A stretch of 64,000 nucleotides of DNA from NCBI GenBank assembly GCA_032622095.1, contig CP136064.1, positions 247,661,827 through 247,725,826 on the forward strand. Direction: 5' to 3'. This stretch comes from Siphonodentalium dalli. Taxonomy: Eukaryota; Mollusca; Scaphopoda; Gadilida; Siphonodentaliidae. A program made the position numbers and the translations under genes. Numbering within the stretch: the first letter of the stretch is position 1; every line of letters starts with the position of its first letter. Positions 13,085-24,651 of the stretch are shown here, in pieces. Below the pieces are notes generated by a model that had not been told where the DNA came from, did not search any database, and worked only from the letters and a program-made list of their open reading frames with translations.

Positions 13085-13090
13085 AATAAA
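13085..13090 (+). promoter_or_regulatory. Polyadenylation signal of gene B
   Basis: AATAAA about 150 bases after the TGA stop, in the same context as the signal following copies A, C, D and G. Confidence 0.65.
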
Positions 13091-14275
13091 ATTATCAGAA
13101 TTTGAAAGCTGCATCACTTTATCCTTGCATAACCCTTCATTAATAATCACTCATAGACGAGTATTTCCCTTGGGGAATTGTCAGATAATAAGTTCAACAT
13201 ACAGCCGTGTGTTGAACTTATATAGTGAATATTTCCCCACAGATTAATAGGAATCCTTCTGCACTTATATCAGCTGCCGTCTGCTTATATTCATGAACAT
13301 CCCCCAGTCAAGGTTAATAATTTTAGGCGCTCTATCTGTCTCTCTTATTTTTGTTCTCTTGTATATACATTATTAAATATAGATGTTCATGAATCATGTA
13401 AATACCACTAAAGCTGTATATTTACTTTCCTATGATGGAGGTCAATAAAACGTCTATTCTAACTGAATGGGAGGGTCCATTTAGTAAATACATGTGTATT
13501 TACGGACGGAATGTATCTTCGGTTACAGTAATTGTGATATTTATCGTATCTTAATGTCATGTGGTCAGTGGACTGCAGATCTGCACAGAATTGTTTTTGG
13601 CGAAACATGTATCAAAGAGGAATAATCCAATACCCGAAACCACAGACAAGAGCCACACTTTACGAGTTGTGTGCAAGACTAATGCCGTGTCTTATGATCT
13701 GGTCGACTTGTAATGTAATATATGATCATGACCTGGAAATTATCGTGTCACCATCTAAACTTAATACCATTAGTGTAAACAATATTTTATTTCTCAAAAG
13801 GCACATAAATACATATATAACATACACAAACATTCATATGAGATAAAGGGATCTGGCAGTAAGCCTATGCTTATTCGTGGCCATTTCCGCGATATAAAAT
13901 TTCTTCATGATATATTTTGGTCTCGAGTGATGAATTGTCCGTTCCACAGACACCCGCGAGCATATCCGCGGCTGATCGCCGCAGGTCCGACCCCCCCCCC
14001 CCCCCCGGATTACATAACCTGTGAGAGCGCTCTTATTTATTTTCACTACTCTTTGGATGAGATATGTATATCTGTTAGTGATGGAACTCAGTTAAATCGT
14101 TTGGTTCTATCTATGAACTTTTGGAGTGACATGAAACTTAATACCATTAGTTTATGTCCGTTTACTTCGGCAACTTTCCGAGTAATGTGACTAATGTCGC
14201 GTGACTATATAACCCCAACTTCACAGGAGCAGTCGAAATTATGTGATCGACAATATAATGCATTTCACTTCTGTT
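13091..14275. other. 3' flank of gene B
   Basis: Duplicated T-box 3' flank, alignable with 830-1480 and, inverted, with 22990-24030. It holds a run of 16 C at 13991-14006. Short open frames here are not supported as genes. The homology with the inverted flank of gene C stops near 14275. Confidence 0.6.
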
Positions 14276-15466
14276 ATATTAAAGTGATGTGAAACACACT
14301 GGTAGTGTGATTAAATAGAAAGTGAGAATAATCTTGCTCAAAGTAGTTATTTTTACGAATATTAATCCAAATTGACAACACATCCGCCATTTTCATATAT
14401 TAATTAAATGCAATGACTTTCAATGGCGAAATCAATTGTGTTAGCTTATCGCCAAAAGTTGCGTCCCGAATCGAGATGTAAATATTTACAATTGAGCGTA
14501 GTTCAGACGATGTTTTAGGTGAGAGAAATGATCAGAAATTACCATAAAAACAGTAATTAATACGTACTTCCCCTAATATATATCTTTATTACCTCCTCTG
14601 TACGGAGATATTATACAGACATTATATTACACAAACTATCAAATGTGGTACAAGTGATTATTGTGACACAATATTTAAGAACCTTCGACCTTAGAATATC
14701 TCAATGACAACCTATTGTCAGTTAAGAAACAGAATGAGTTAGCTATAAAGTTGAAAAGTAAATGGAAAAACAAAACAAAAAAGACCAACAACGGATCTTG
14801 TTTCAAGTTCGCTCTGAAACAGAAAAAGATTGATGCCTTGAATAGAGATATACATTGTCTGGAGGCGGCCGAAATTTCTGAATGTGGAGATGCTGGTAAA
14901 AATTCTTTGCCTGACCCAGAAGAAGTGCTATTTAAGGATATACATGATGGGCATATAACATACTCTGACAAACTTCGTCTGGTAATGATGCAGCTTCTAT
15001 CGTTATAGGAGTTTCAGTTGGCAAATGTACCGATGTCGTGCGATGTGTCATATAGGGTCTGACTGACATCACAGTACCACAGCTACCTTCAAAAGCATTC
15101 GTATCTAATCTTCAGAGCGAACTGGAATCCATCAGCCATATGCACGTGGCAGATCAAATTGTAAAAGGTGACAATCTTACTTTGCATCTGGATGGGACAA
15201 ATAAAACATTCCGAGAATACTCTGCATTCCAAGTTTCCACTGTCGATGATCAGAAAGGTAAAGCAACGTTTTCTATGGGTATCCAAGAGATGGTACGAGG
15301 CGACACAGAGTGTTTTCTGTCAGCTATTGAAGATCTTCTGTCTGATATCTCTTCCTCTTCCAGAGATGATGTTGAAACTGCCCAGAAGTTGAAGACTGAA
15401 ATGCTGCAAAAATTCAAAAACTTCATGACTGATCGGCACATCGTTAAAGGATTACTATCCCCATGA

Positions 15467-17888
15467 AACAACAAAACTCTGTCGGAAAGCCACCCCTATT
15501 GTGATCACAATGATCCAAGTCCCATAAAAATCGCGTAATAAATAAGCCGAGAAATAAATAAATAATACCACCACCGGTTGTCGGCTATCTCCGTCGCAAA
15601 ACCTCGCATGACGTCAAGCGAGGTAAACTAATTAAAAACAGGGAATTGGAGTCGGAGTTAATTATGTCTACCTATATGGCGATGGAAAATCCGGAATCGA
15701 CATCAGCGCGTGAGTCTAATGGAATTGATGCGGGGCATATCAATAGCATTGTGTACACATGGTGAATTGTCATCGCGTGGTGAGTTATCTTCACTTGTGA
15801 TTTGTCTTAAGTGCTGTTTGGAAAGTTACGGTATTGTTTTGACAAAAAATATAGAGGGACAATTGAGCGGGGTAGATAACACTTTCGTATAAAGCTTATA
15901 AAAACACGAGCCGGCATGTGAACTTTATTCGGGTGCGTGTTTGCGATGTTGTTTTAATTTTCCGTATATATGCCCCGAGTGTCCCGTATTTACAATCATA
16001 TCAACGATATCAACATCAACCTCTCTAAAAATCCACCATACCCAGGAAGAAAAAGAAGTCGAAGACCAAAAAAAAGGGTTAAAATTGCTATCTTTTTTCT
16101 TTCTTTTTTTTTACTTTGTTTATGATCATTACAAATAAAGCTCTAAAAATGAGGGGTGAAGGAGTAGACCACTCGGTCTATTCGACCATCCCGGGGTTAG
16201 CCCCCCAAATCACAATCTCAACATTTACAATCATTCAATCGTGACAATGCCATATAAATGCAGTGTTTTCGGCCGTGGCCGGTCTAGTGACTCTCAGTTA
16301 GGCATATGCTGTATTCATTTCCAAACGATGTTCGTTTACGTGACATTTGGCGGGATTTCTGTGGGAAACCTGTTGCGCAAAATCAGAAACCGATTACATA
16401 TACCAAATAAAGAGCGTTTAATTTGACGAGTCAGTCATGGTTACGAATACATACAATTGCAGTTAAAGTGGGGAGTATGTTGATGAATAATTCACGATGA
16501 CAACTATTCTAAGTCGAGTCCCCATTGCCTTCACCATGGCTCAATAAAGAGCGTTCCATGTTAAGAGTTTTCCTAATATGGTACGAATAAAAAAAGAGTT
16601 TAATAAAGCGGAAATTGCTATGACAATGATGGAAGGATATATAAAGCATGCATATCGGAAGTTCATGTACATGTATTGGCCTGTATTGTTGTAATCAGTA
16701 AACAATCACTAGAACAACTGTTCTAAGTCGAGTCCCTTTACCTTGACACAATAAAGAGCGTTCACTATTATGATATATTGCGAATAAAGAGCACTTGAAT
16801 ATGTGATTCCATATTAAACCGGATTATTATCCCTCCTTCAAAAAGTGTTATATATGATTGGATGTTTAAACGAACCACGGCGAACATTTATATATTTTAT
16901 AACCCCATTGTTATGCGTAATGGACACATAGAGGTCGATTTATGACCTGGATATTCAATAGACCGCATCGCTAGAGTGCTAATTTTATAGGCCAATAACC
17001 ATGGATAGATGCAGTGAATTTCCATCAGTGACAGTCGGCAAGATTGTTTTGGGGTGGGGGAAGCAATATTCCGAAATATATATAAACACCGTATTGCCCA
17101 AATATATACATGATTCATAACCAAGGAAAAATGAACTTATCATATCATATTGGTAATGAATGACTTGATTATAATTGATTAAATCCGACAGCAATAAACC
17201 AATTTTGTGTTGTTTTACCGCGTTACGATAAATTAAAACGAAACGCTCTTTATTGACACACGACTAATGGCATCTGGAAATTGGAATGTTTACGAGATGA
17301 TAATTGCCTAATAACTGTGCAAGTCTTCGCGTATATATGCAATCTTGATATGCATATATAATATAACTTGAACTATTCCGGTAACGAAAAAATATATATA
17401 AACACGAGCACGCGTTTATATAGATAATTGCGCGCAAAACTGAATAATATACGGGCATGGCTTTATAGTAACAACACATCGCGATACATATAATAATAGT
17501 AATAATAACACTATAAAGACATTTAATTATGAGAAAGGCGATGTTTTCGGCGAAGTTTTGCATTCGCAGTGTGATAACGCGACAATCTTCAAAGGTCGCG
17601 ATCGACTACATGCAAACTTAAAATACCGCCGTCGCGCATCTATGCGTTGTCAATGAGTTACCACGTGATCGATCACGTGCTATGCTTCTGTTTACATGTG
17701 ACAATCACGTGATCGGGCTGATGATCATGTGACTTCGTCTACAACAAAATCTTCGGCTAACTTCGAAAAAAAATTTAATCGTTATAAAAATAACGATTGG
17801 CGGCCGAATATTAGATTATATGCGCCCAATGGACATTTTATATATATATTATCGGTATATTGAAAGAAAATAATATTGTTTTTTTCAG
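15467..17888. other. 2.4-kb insertion or intron inside the broken gene
   Basis: It separates MTDRHIVK from the TVFNARF fragment. The left edge is at a TTAA (15449-15452) followed by AGG, as in the TTAA elements of this window, but I see no matching right edge. The right edge looks like a splice acceptor (tttttttcag at 17879-17888), yet no GT donor in the right phase is visible on the left. The motif AATAAAGAGCGTT recurs at about 16406, 16539 and 16747, with an inverted copy near 17240; it is also subterminal in the TTAA element family A. A 61-aa frame at 16241-16426 begins MPYKCSVFGRGRSSDS, weakly THAP-like, and is not called as a gene. Confidence 0.45.
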
Positions 17889-18924
17889 GACCGTATTCAA
17901 TGCACGTTTCGAGGGCTATCGGGATGAGGTATTCAAATCAACATTGCCAGACTATGACAATTTATCCCCAGAAGAGAAAAAGAAGATATCGGGAGTAAAC
18001 GAACTATTTTGTGGTTTACATGTGATAGCTAGCCAGTATGGGTACTGCTGCATCAAAAGGATTGAAGACCTTCGAAGAAATAGCCCTTCCAGATTCGATC
18101 AAAATAACTCAGCACTCATTTGAGAAAGGAAATGCTAGGACGTTTGATTTGATTTTTGAGCTCTCTCAAACATTAACATCTGCAGGAAGTCAACGATTCG
18201 GAAGGTATGGTGACTGGGAGGCTTTCTTAGAAGAGAAGAGTATTGACAACAAGCTAGTGTCTTTCCTGCGACATCGCTTCAACATATTATTTGCGAATGG
18301 TGCAGCAGCATATTACCACCTTGACCACATTACTGAATTCTTGAGAATGACTACAACCAACAAAATTGTTAGCTGTATTCTGGACGGCTTGGGTTCTGAT
18401 GTTTGTGTTGCTGCTATGCGATCCCTTGGCATATTTGGGAAACTGATCACCCAACCATTATGGAGAGTAATCGAGGAGAAAGATGCTAATATCTTACAAT
18501 TAAATCACCAATGGCAAGTTCTGCAAAACAAGCTGAAGAAATACTCAAGTAATGCATCAGCTCTCTTAAATGAAGAGTGTGTTTTTACAGATTTTGCCAT
18601 GAGTAAAGATGCAGTCTATTTGAAACTTTTTGAGGAGACATCAGAAGAAGTGCAACAGTTAACAAAGGAGTGTCTTGAGCTTTTGTCATTTTACTGTCTA
18701 GAATTAGTTACTAGGCAGGTAGCAGATCAGCTGATCGGTGGCGAATTCAACAAACCATCATGCAAGATTCTAAATGAGACCAAATCGTGCCCTACTACGA
18801 ATCGAGCTGGCGATCTTGACTTTAGCGATCTGGACAGGGAAATTAACCGAGCCCCTCAAAGGTATACTAACCACATTTCTGGTGTTATTTGTTTTAGGAA
18901 TAACAAGACTTATCAATATATTAA

Positions 18925-19420
18925 AGGCACGGTTGGCCTTAGTTGTCGAAAATATTCATATTTGTTCCAAACACCGTAAACAGACAAACATTAAAACGCA
19001 TACAGTTTCGTTCATATATACCATGACCATCGCGTAAACAGCATTCTATCATAAAGACTTACAATATTTTACATAAACAAGAGCCTGATTGTGTTACAGA
19101 AGACAGCACAGTGTCACTGCCTAATCACACACAAATGATATAAACGCTCTTCTTTATTAGTTCCATATCAGGAATTCAGCAACAAAGAACGCTCTTTGTG
19201 TTTCCATCATACTATAAACAAACACCAGAAAAGTAACTTGTTATGCTTTTGTTTACATAACAATGGTCAAACAAATGACAATAACATACTGTTTATGCGA
19301 TATTTCTTATTTGTATACGGACAAAGTCTGTCTACATTTTGATGTTCTTTCTGTTTGTGGCGGTTTTTGATGGGTGGAAATATTTTCACAGGATACCCAC
19401 CGCCAAGGCCAACCGTACCT
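18925..19420. mobile_element. TTAA-element family A, copy 1 (496 bp)
   Basis: Flanked by TTAA at 18921-18924 and 19421-19424. The terminal inverted repeats are AGGCACGGTTGGCCTTAG and the inverse CCAAGGCCAACCGTACCT. The element has no protein gene. It interrupts the long reading frame of the broken gene: the 500 bases of element plus one TTAA separate two frames that become the same frame when removed, giving 586 codons from 18038 to 20298. TTAA targets are typical of piggyBac and Kolobok transposons; the AGG terminus does not decide between them. Confidence 0.85.
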
Positions 19421-20879
19421 TTAAGAGTTTGCCAAAAAAGGTAAGACACAGCTACTTAAAGAGAGCCATCAGATATGGACCGCAGCGATGTAAACTCAAT
19501 AAAAACAGGAGACAACTTAACTATGAAAAAATTCTTTTCCTGAAGAAGAAGAATGAACTATTAAAGCAACAAATGGCAACAAGACAGAGAAGCTTGCATA
19601 ATCTACAGATGGAGATTAATGACACAGGGTTATGGACGGAATGTGATATAGACAATAAGCTTAATAACATCAGCAGCAAATTAAAGAAAATGAAAGCGCT
19701 AAAATCACAAATAAAATATCATCATCTCATTTTAAAGATACGGTGTAATAAAGAATTATTTCACCTGTCAAAAAATTCTAAGCAGTTGCCATTGGCAACT
19801 CTCTTTCTAAACCTGAAAGAAATTTTGATATCTCCAGATTCCTCTTCTGCTACAACACAGTCATCCTCAAATATTTCAGTTACAACACAATCATCCTCAA
19901 ATATTCCAATAAGATCCAAAGAGCGAGCAGTTCTGTTAAACCTGAAGAAAGAAAGACCAACAAAAACAAATCCTCTTGAAGCTCCGTCTAAATCCAAGTC
20001 CTTAAAATCTGCAGCCAAAAAGCTTTTGGAAAAGGCAAATTGCTCAAGAAAGAGAAAGGTCGACGGGTCATCTGCTATTGTGGACAACCGCCACATCTAC
20101 ACATCTAAGGACATCTGTACATTCTGTGCTGTGGCATATGAAGACTCTTGGTATCTGGGTAGGATCGAATCTGTAAATACCAATACTCAGGCTACCATTA
20201 ATTACATGGAGCGTGTTGGACACAAGTATTTCAAATGGCCAACGAAAGAAGACTTGAAGGACACTCAGAACCTCTACAATCTACATACTATTATCTGATA
20301 TTAGCATAGTTCCAAAAGATTCATCATTGAGAATATGGAACTTTGATGATTCTTCTGTTGCTGACAAAATAGATAAGCTATTCAATGCATATTGTGATAA
20401 ATATTTTTAGCTATCCTCCAGTGTAGCTGACCAGAGTTCCCATTATTTTGATAAGTTCTAATGTAATCAGAGCGTTCTTTATGAAAGTCCTTTAGTTAAT
20501 TTTTGTCCCTAAAATTTAAGTCTTTGAGTTTTAGCTCCCACCACTGGAGAGTGCTTGAATTTAAATGGAAGTTGGATTTTACAATAACAACTGTATCGAT
20601 CGATGATTCTGAAATTTCAAAGAAGTTATTCCAATGTTTTGTTCTAGTAATTTTCTCCATAGAACATGCATGCTCATCACAAGTTATATTGAAAACCAGC
20701 TTATAAATGTTGTAAGAATGTTTGTATGCCATTGTTTGCAAAAATAGCATAATGTTCGTTGCAAAAAGTAATAATGGAATAGTGATTGTAATTTGGTTAG
20801 AATAAATAAGTGGGAACTCTGGCTTACATTGTCATCTCATTTCAGTCTATATTGTTAGCTTATCTTCTAGAGACTAGAC

Positions 20880-20999
20880 GAGTGACATGCCAGTCGCTCT
20901 TTTAATGCAATGAATGCAGGTATATGGTAGTTGCATTTTGAGTGACGTGATAGTCGCTCTCTTTTCGTGCAATTAATGCAGGTATGGTAATTGCATAAT
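20880..20999. repeat. Two-copy direct repeat of about 60 bp
   Basis: GAGTGACRTG..AGTCGCTCT followed by GCAATKAATGCAGGTAT occurs twice back to back (20880-20938 and 20940-20999) with scattered differences. Confidence 0.6.
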
Positions 21000-21489
21000 T
21001 TAGTATTGTTATCTATTCTTAATTTCATTACTGTTATTCAGGTATTCTCTCACAGACACCCTCCACTTATAAAAATTACAATTTGTATGAAAGTAATGCA
21101 TAGCCATAGACTAATTAAGTGTTCAAATTTATGAATGAATTAATGTAGGTTGTAACTTGGCTCAGACTCGTAAAGAAAATGACTTTACACAGTGTATGTC
21201 TATGACATTAGCATATTAAAGTGATTGGAAACAGTTGCATCGTTCTTGTGCACACATGTGCTCATAGTAATTATTTGGAGAAACTTTCACTGACAAACCA
21301 GGTGTTTATCTTCGAAAAATATGTCCCAAATCAAGAACTGAATGGTTAATATTTTGCATGTTCGAATGCTGTTATAAAAAATTCTCCAGCCAATGTGGTT
21401 TTATTTACTTTTCAATTACTGTATAATTGGGATATACTATCTAAGCGCTCAGTTATTAGTCACTGAAATAACTACATAATATGTCTTAA

Positions 21490-21679
21490 AGAGGCACTGT
21501 ACACTGAATCCGGCCATTTATGTCCTTTTGTACTCAACAGAATATATCTAACACATGAATGAATTTGAGCCATGGATTAGTGCAAGAAACATTCATGAGC
21601 TCTATGAATGATGCAAACAACATGGTATTTATAATAAAAATGAGTTTATAAATAGCTGTATTTAGTGTACAATTTCCCT
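21490..21679. mobile_element. TTAA-element family C (190 bp)
   Basis: TTAA at 21486-21489 and 21680-21683 flank imperfect inverted ends, GCACTGTACACTGAAT and ATTTAGTGTACA. A related fragment (GACTGTACACTAAATCCGGC) occurs near 31610, 34930 and 50800 beside the duplicated T-box promoters. Non-coding. Confidence 0.55.
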
Positions 21680-23180
21680 TTAAATTGTTATCTGATTGAA
21701 TCTAGTAACATGTATTATTAAACTGTTTATTATCTTTATTTCTTGAAGGATACATTACTCTGAACCCATTGGGTAACTCATCCCATTTCTGGTTTTCACA
21801 CTATTATGAACTGAGTGTCATTCAAAAATAAATTTGAAACTGTTGCAATTGAGCTCCATTTGATATGAGTGTATGGAAGGCAGTAAAATTAGAGTGAATT
21901 AATTTCAATCATGTTACATGCATGTATGGAAGCTTAAAGTAAGTTCCAATCAGTATGCAAACTGGTGTTAATACTAGATTCTTCAGATTACAAAGACAAA
22001 GAAGTTTGTAGCATAGATAACTTTTTTGACATTACTTATTGGCATATATCATGTCCCATTTTGAAATCTGTATTACAAAACCTTCATTTTGACACCTCAC
22101 TTGCCATGAATTTTTCCATTCAAGAATTGGTGAAATTATTGAGTCGGTCTTATTACCATGCTAATTAGCTGCTTATTAATTCATTAATTTGCTAATTAGT
22201 ATTCAATTACTGAATTTTTTTATCCAGGAATTAAGAAGAATGTCTCATCAGTCATCCGTTGAGTGAAAACTATTTTTTTCAAATATTTTACCCGCATGCA
22301 TATATTAACTATCTGGATATTCAAGTTATGCTTCATCATACATTGGAAAACCCAATTTGCATAATAATGAGCTTAATTATATGCAAATAGGCCTAATTAA
22401 TATGCATAAACTGATTAGATATTCACGTTTCCATTACTTACATTCAAGCATACATGATGATCATCAAGTATGTTAAGTTTCGATACTCTACCTTCAAAAA
22501 TACCCAAATAGCAACAAAAAAACTGTGTTTTGCTAGTTAAAATTCATCAAAAAGTGATGCCATATGTAAGTGTTATCCACCATAAAACACATACAAAATC
22601 CCATTGCCCAATGGCCTGGTTTACACCAAAATACGCATAAATTGTAAGATGTTTTTTGTCATTCATCAAGTAATACTTGTCGTATTGTCGAACAGTTGGT
22701 ACCAAAATGATCAGAAAAGCACACTTTTTTCAATGGAATATAACTCAATGAACTCTTTGTATGTGACTGAACTCTCTACCGATAGGGACAAAACAGAAAA
22801 TAATAATTTCAAATGTATTAACATCCATTGTTTTGGTCGTTTCTTAATGATTGCTCAGATTATATATACGATGAGGATGATTATTTGTGAAATTCAACAT
22901 GTTACCCCAAATAGATCTAGAGAATTTTTTTTTTTAAATCTCTTGCCATGTTGGCTGGATTTATGAAAAAAGTGCATCCTCCCCTTAGTAGAACAGAAGT
23001 GAATTGCATTCTCTTATCGATCACATAATTTGGACTGCTCGTGTGAAGTTGGGGTTACATAGTCACGCGACATTAGTCACATTACTCGGAACGTTGCCGA
23101 AGAAAACGTACAATGGAATTACGTTCAGATGCTGACATGAGAATTACCATGCCATGATCATATTGCAAGTCGGTCAGATC

Positions 23181-23620
23181 ACAGGAGCCTGGAATTTGGT
23201 CAAAAACCCTCTTTTATTGGCGGAACCAGCACCCGGGACCGCAGGTCATGGAAGGAACGAAACAGAAAATTGTTGCCACCCATTTTGAACTCAGCTGTAT
23301 TCCTACAAAAAATATTCTTTTCACTAAAAACTGTTGGTACCTCTTACACCCTAGATGCCAATCTACAACATTCCATAGGTATATTTTTCCAGTTCTTTTA
23401 AAATCTCAATGTATTTCGGTCATCGGGTGATGGAAATGCGCACATTTGTCTTCGTTGGTGAATTTAAATTAAATTACAGTGAGATTTTCGAAGAACTGGA
23501 AAAATATACCTATGGAATGTTGTAGATTGGCATCTAGGGTTGGTACCTCTTACATCTGCGGTCCCGGGTGCTGGTTCCGCCAATTAAAGATGTTTTTTTT
23601 ACCAAATTCCAGGCTCCTGT
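23181..23620. mobile_element. 440-bp foldback element with 9-bp target duplication
   Basis: GGTCAGATC occurs on both sides (23172-23180 and 23621-23629). Outer inverted ends are ACAGGAGCCTGGAATTTGGT. Two further inverted pairs lie inside: GGCGGAACCAGCACCCGGGA (23219-) with its inverse ending at 23582, and a 60-bp arm at 23335-23400 with its inverse at 23489-23553. The flank of copies A (near 1345) and B (near 13695) shows the uninterrupted site. A 9-bp duplication and long inverted ends fit a Mutator-like MITE. Confidence 0.8.
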
Positions 23621-24037
23621 GGTCAGATCATAAAACACGCCATTAGTATAGCATACAATTTGAATAGTGTGCCTGTTGATTTTCTTATTTTAGTTATTGA
23701 ATTATTCCTCTTTCCTTTTTCGTCACAAAAATCTGCGCGGAACAACCGTGTACGTGTAGTCGCAACGACCACTTGCCACTGGAAATCGTAAGATATGATA
23801 AACGTCACACTTTACTAAATAGACTCTCCCATTCAGTTATAAAGTATACATTGGAATGGTCTATTATTATCCTGGAAGGATGTTCTGGAAATATAAGCAG
23901 ACGACAGCTGATATAAGTGCAGAAGGATTCCTATTAATTTGTGGGGAAATGTTCACGATATAAGTTCAACAAACGGCTGTTTGTTGACCTTATTATCTTA
24001 TCATTCCCCAAGGGTACTACTCATCTGTGACTATTAA

Positions 24038-24512
24038 AGGCACAGATGGCGTCCGTTGCAGAAATATTCATATCTGTTCAAATCGCCATAAACAGAAGAA
24101 ATATTAAAATATATATAGTTTTGTTGACGTGTGATGGTGTACGTAAACAAGAACCTGTTCGTGTTGCAGAAGTTTTGCTGCTGTTAACATAACACAGCGC
24201 AATTATATTGGTTAATCACACACAAATGATATAAACGCTCTTTATTATTTCCATATCAGGAAAAACAGTAACAAATAACGCTCTTTATGTTTACCATATC
24301 CGGATCTAAACAAAAGCCAGATTCTGTAACATATTTTGCTTTTGTTTACATAACAAAGGAAAAACATTTGACAATAACATATTGTTTATGTCATATTTCT
24401 GATTGGTATAAGAACAAGGTATGTCTATATTTCACTATTATTTCTGTTTATGACGGTTTTTGACGGAGGTGAATATTTTAACAGCATACCCACCGCCAAC
24501 GCGGCCCGTATC
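24038..24512. mobile_element. TTAA-element family A, divergent copy (475 bp)
   Basis: TTAA at 24034-24037 and 24513-24516. It aligns along its length with 18925-19420, including the two internal ACGCTCTTTAT motifs and the 'gataccaccgcc' end, but the terminal repeats are worn (AGGCACAGATGGCGTC / GCGGCCCGTATCT). It is older than the other copies. Confidence 0.75.
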
Positions 24513-24566
24513 TTAAGAAATGGTTATGCAAGGATAAAGTGATGCAGCTTTAAAATTCTGATATTT

Positions 24567-24572
24567 TTATTT
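24567..24572 (-). promoter_or_regulatory. Polyadenylation signal of gene C
   Basis: TTTATT on the plus strand, AATAAA on the gene strand, just after the shared GTGTTAA context. Confidence 0.6.
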
Positions 24573-24651
24573 AACACTTTCACGATAACAACTATAAATG
24601 GCAACGGTAAATAACTAAATATGCATATAAATAATAATAAATAACAATATT

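Larger units (their letters stand above)
14715..20298 (+). pseudogene. Broken gene of an uncharacterised, probably transposon-related protein family
   Basis: Four fragments line up as one protein. 14715-15008 is lysine-rich and ends SDKLRLVMMQLLSL. 15054-15466 has LPSKAF, HVADQI, LTLHLDGTNK and MTDRHIVK. 17890-18036 has NARFEGYRDEV and NELFCGLHVIASQ. 18038-18922 plus 19425-20298 has LRHRFNILFANGAAAYY, RSLGIFGKLITQPLWRVIEE, a coiled-coil lysine-rich stretch, a nuclear-signal-like KRKRKV-type patch and a C-terminal CAVAYEDSWYLGRI...KYFKWPTKEDL module. From memory, these motifs recur in order in unnamed proteins of cnidarians and molluscs; function unknown. Breaks seen: a frame change near 14990-15006, a TAG near 15054, loss of continuity at 15467-17888, a one-base shift at about 18037, and a transposon at 18925-19420. 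Confidence 0.6.
20299..22985. other. Spacer right of the broken gene
   Basis: A/T-rich with no supported gene. It contains a degenerate direct repeat (20880-20999), a 190-bp TTAA element (21490-21679), and a stretch near 22140-22430 rich in CTAATTA and ATGCATAA/ATGCAAAT motifs. The spacer ends where sequence inverted relative to the B flank begins. Confidence 0.5.
22986..24566. other. 3' flank of gene C (inverted relative to gene B flank)
   Basis: From about 22990 the sequence is the reverse complement of 13.1-14.28 kb, running out of gene C's 3' end. It carries two insertions, at 23181-23620 and 24038-24512. The B flank shows the uninterrupted sequence at the first site. Confidence 0.65.

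Noticed and set aside
22604-22966. Plus-strand 120-codon frame
   Set aside because: A/T-rich, no motif, no homologous copy, no neighbouring exon signals.
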